64,000 nucleotides of DNA, from NCBI GenBank assembly GCA_023663285.1, contig JAMPHT010000007.1:23432-87431 (forward strand), in the 5' to 3' direction. Each line of letters begins with the position of its first letter. The first letter of the stretch is position 1. Source of the DNA: Bacillota bacterium (GTDB taxonomy: Bacteria; Bacillota; Clostridia; Lachnospirales; Lachnospiraceae). The position numbers and the translations under genes were made by a program. This document shows, piece after piece, positions 62,595 through 64,000 of the stretch. The notes under the pieces are model-generated. The model was not told where the DNA came from, ran no database searches, and was given only the letters and a program-made list of their open reading frames with translations.

Positions 62595-64000
62595 TTACAA
62601 CCCTCTCACAATCTCCATAAACCTCTCATGCGAGTACGCCCCCGCATACTCCGGCTTCTTCGTCTCATACACCATAAAATACTTATATATCCTGCCCAGC
62701 TGGGAAGCCTTTGCCGCCCAGGTTGCTCCGATCTCTGCCTTTTCCCTTGATTCATCATTCTTCAGATGATCGCCCTTTGTCTCCACCAGGAGCACTTTCC
62801 CTTTTTCCGTCATGACGATCAGATCGGGATACGCCGTTACCGCCCCATTGATGGCAAAGCCGCTTCTGGATATGTTACGGTGCCACCATCTGATATTGGG
62901 CAGGGCAGACAATTCCCACGCGACCCTGCTTTCATATCCATTCACATCTTCCTCCGCTGTATAGAGGGACTTTGGTATGACATCGTTCACCTTTGCCGCG
63001 GTAATACCGGCGGGAAAGGAATACAGGGGCTGACATGAGATCATATCCTGCTCGATCCACTTTTCAAAGGTATCCTTCGCATGGGCAGCCAATAACTGCC
63101 TCACCTTATCATATATCTTTTGGATATACAGGTAATCCGACTGCTCCAGGTCGGTCAGCTGGTCCTCCGTCATATTCTGCATGACCCTGGAAACATACCC
63201 ATCCAATTCCGCATCATTCACCGCATTAATCTTAGAAATGCGCTTTATGATCCTTTCCTTGCAGATCCTCCGTTTCTTCTCCGAAGGCTGGGCATCGAAC
63301 CATTCCTTCATATAGACACTTTCAAAGCCCTGCAGCTGCCATGCCTTGGGACTGGAATTTTCACCTTCTTCCACATCCACCTGTGCCATCTCAACATCCA
63401 GCATGGAAAAATCAATTATCGTATCTTTATTTGAGAGGGTGAAGCCGACATATAAGTCCTCTTTCTGCAATAAACTGTATTCCTCTGTACTAAACAGGCT
63501 CGGTGAATCGGGCAATGCAAACTGGGGCAGTCTGAGGGCAAGCGTCTCCTCCCGGAACTCTGCCCTGATCGGATATGTTTTCATAGTTTCCCTCACCTCC
63601 GGCGGAACATCCGCCACGGAATCTTTATCATCTGCGGCAATATCTTCCCAACAGGCACTTTCCTCTTTCTCGGCTGTCTGGAAAATGTCATCCAGTTCAG
63701 CGGAAATTCCGGAAGCAATTTCCTTATGATCCGCCTCAAAAACAGTATCCTCACACAATGCCTGGGTAATCTGTTCTTTTAACTCATCCGTATAAAAAAT
63801 CGGTCCCTCTGTTGAAAGTACCTGTCCTTCTTCATGCTCCGGCTTAATTTCTGCTTCCCCTGTCGCAAATGTCATCTGCTCCGGCTCCGTTTGCAGAGTC
63901 CCCGGTTCCTGCCCAGCCATGGGAGAATCGTTTTCTGCCCTATAGTCCTTATCACTAAACCCGGCAACCTTTAATCCATCCACAACCTTATTGCATGTGG
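62595..64000 (-). CDS. C-terminal part of a DEAD/DEAH helicase-nuclease, type III restriction-like (cut by window end)
   Basis: The frame is open across the right edge (codons for NKVVDGLKVAGF reach it), so the N-terminal helicase motor lies outside. Visible is a linker rich in Glu and Ser, a helical region, and a C-terminal endonuclease domain: VTAYPDLIVMTEKGKVLLVETKGDHL shows the PD and E-x-K of a PD-(D/E)xK site. This fits the Res subunit of type III restriction systems. Codon use is GC-rich like the core, unlike the AT-rich genes next to it. Confidence 0.82.
   Translation of the reverse strand, partial: TCNKVVDGLKVAGFSDKDYRAENDSPMAGQEPGTLQTEPEQMTFATGEAEIKPEHEEGQVLSTEGPIFYTDELKEQITQALCEDTVFEADHKEIASGISAELDDIFQTAEKEESACWEDIAADDKDSVADVPPEVRETMKTYPIRAEFREETLALRLPQFALPDSPSLFSTEEYSLLQKEDLYVGFTLSNKDTIIDFSMLDVEMAQVDVEEGENSSPKAWQLQGFESVYMKEWFDAQPSEKKRRICKERIIKRISKINAVNDAELDGYVSRVMQNMTEDQLTDLEQSDYLYIQKIYDKVRQLLAAHAKDTFEKWIEQDMISCQPLYSFPAGITAAKVNDVIPKSLYTAEEDVNGYESRVAWELSALPNIRWWHRNISRSGFAINGAVTAYPDLIVMTEKGKVLLVETKGDHLKNDESREKAEIGATWAAKASQLGRIYKYFMVYETKKPEYAGAYSHERFMEIVRGL

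Overview
The window looks like chromosomal DNA of an anaerobic Firmicute, most likely a Lachnospiraceae (Clostridia). The signs are LL-diaminopimelate aminotransferase with dapF, a split purH (separate AICAR formyltransferase and PurO-type IMP cyclohydrolase), GatCAB next to aspS, a Gram-positive Tad pilus locus, GHKL/LytTR signalling and AGGAGG ribosome sites. About 0-55 kb has core-like GC-rich codon use. About 55.3-62.6 kb is clearly AT-rich and looks like an accessory block. Most genes lie on the minus strand.

0-5.2 kb: a leftward purine operon, guaB, a GGDEF-EAL protein, IMP cyclohydrolase, then AICAR formyltransferase (cut by the window start). 5.2-8.9 kb: a small membrane protein, a divergent membrane-anchored protein and a glycosidase-like lipoprotein. 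8.9-17 kb: gatC-gatA-gatB, an MBOAT/SGNH O-acylation pair, and an aspartyl-tRNA synthetase with a non-discriminating-type motif. 17-24.7 kb: dapF-dapL, glnA with an ANTAR antiterminator, an FMN-binding-like anchored protein, hslO, a methyltransferase and a DUF368 lipid carrier transporter.

24.7-37.3 kb: a leftward Tad/Flp pilus operon from a consensus promoter near 37,270: tadA, tadB, tadC, a small pilin, two TadE-like proteins, a CpaB-like SAF protein, a Cys-rich lipoprotein, a 1,454-residue secreted adhesin-like protein and a prepilin peptidase. A glycosyltransferase and hisC follow. A 36-residue membrane peptide with its own promoter and terminator diverges from the operon. 37.6-47.8 kb: sugar use, with a serine hydrolase, a GH51 arabinofuranosidase, a GH2 enzyme, a MATE exporter, and an operon of xylulokinase, DUF4867 protein and FucI-family isomerase.

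47.8-55.3 kb: signalling, with a LytTR regulator and GHKL kinase behind 17-bp CCGGATATT repeats, then a partner-switching set (PP2C phosphatase, response regulator, hybrid kinase, RsbW-like kinase, STAS protein). 55.3-64 kb: accessory and defence-like genes, namely duplicated DUF6429 genes with decayed copies, a pRiA4b ORF-3-like protein, a membrane protein with an unidentified soluble domain, a DUF1016 nuclease, an SMC-like ATPase coupled to a PD-(D/E)xK nuclease-like protein, and the C-terminal part of a helicase-nuclease resembling a type III restriction subunit. The ATPase-nuclease pair is the best candidate for a poorly described defence system. No tRNA, rRNA, CRISPR array or intact transposase gene was recognised.
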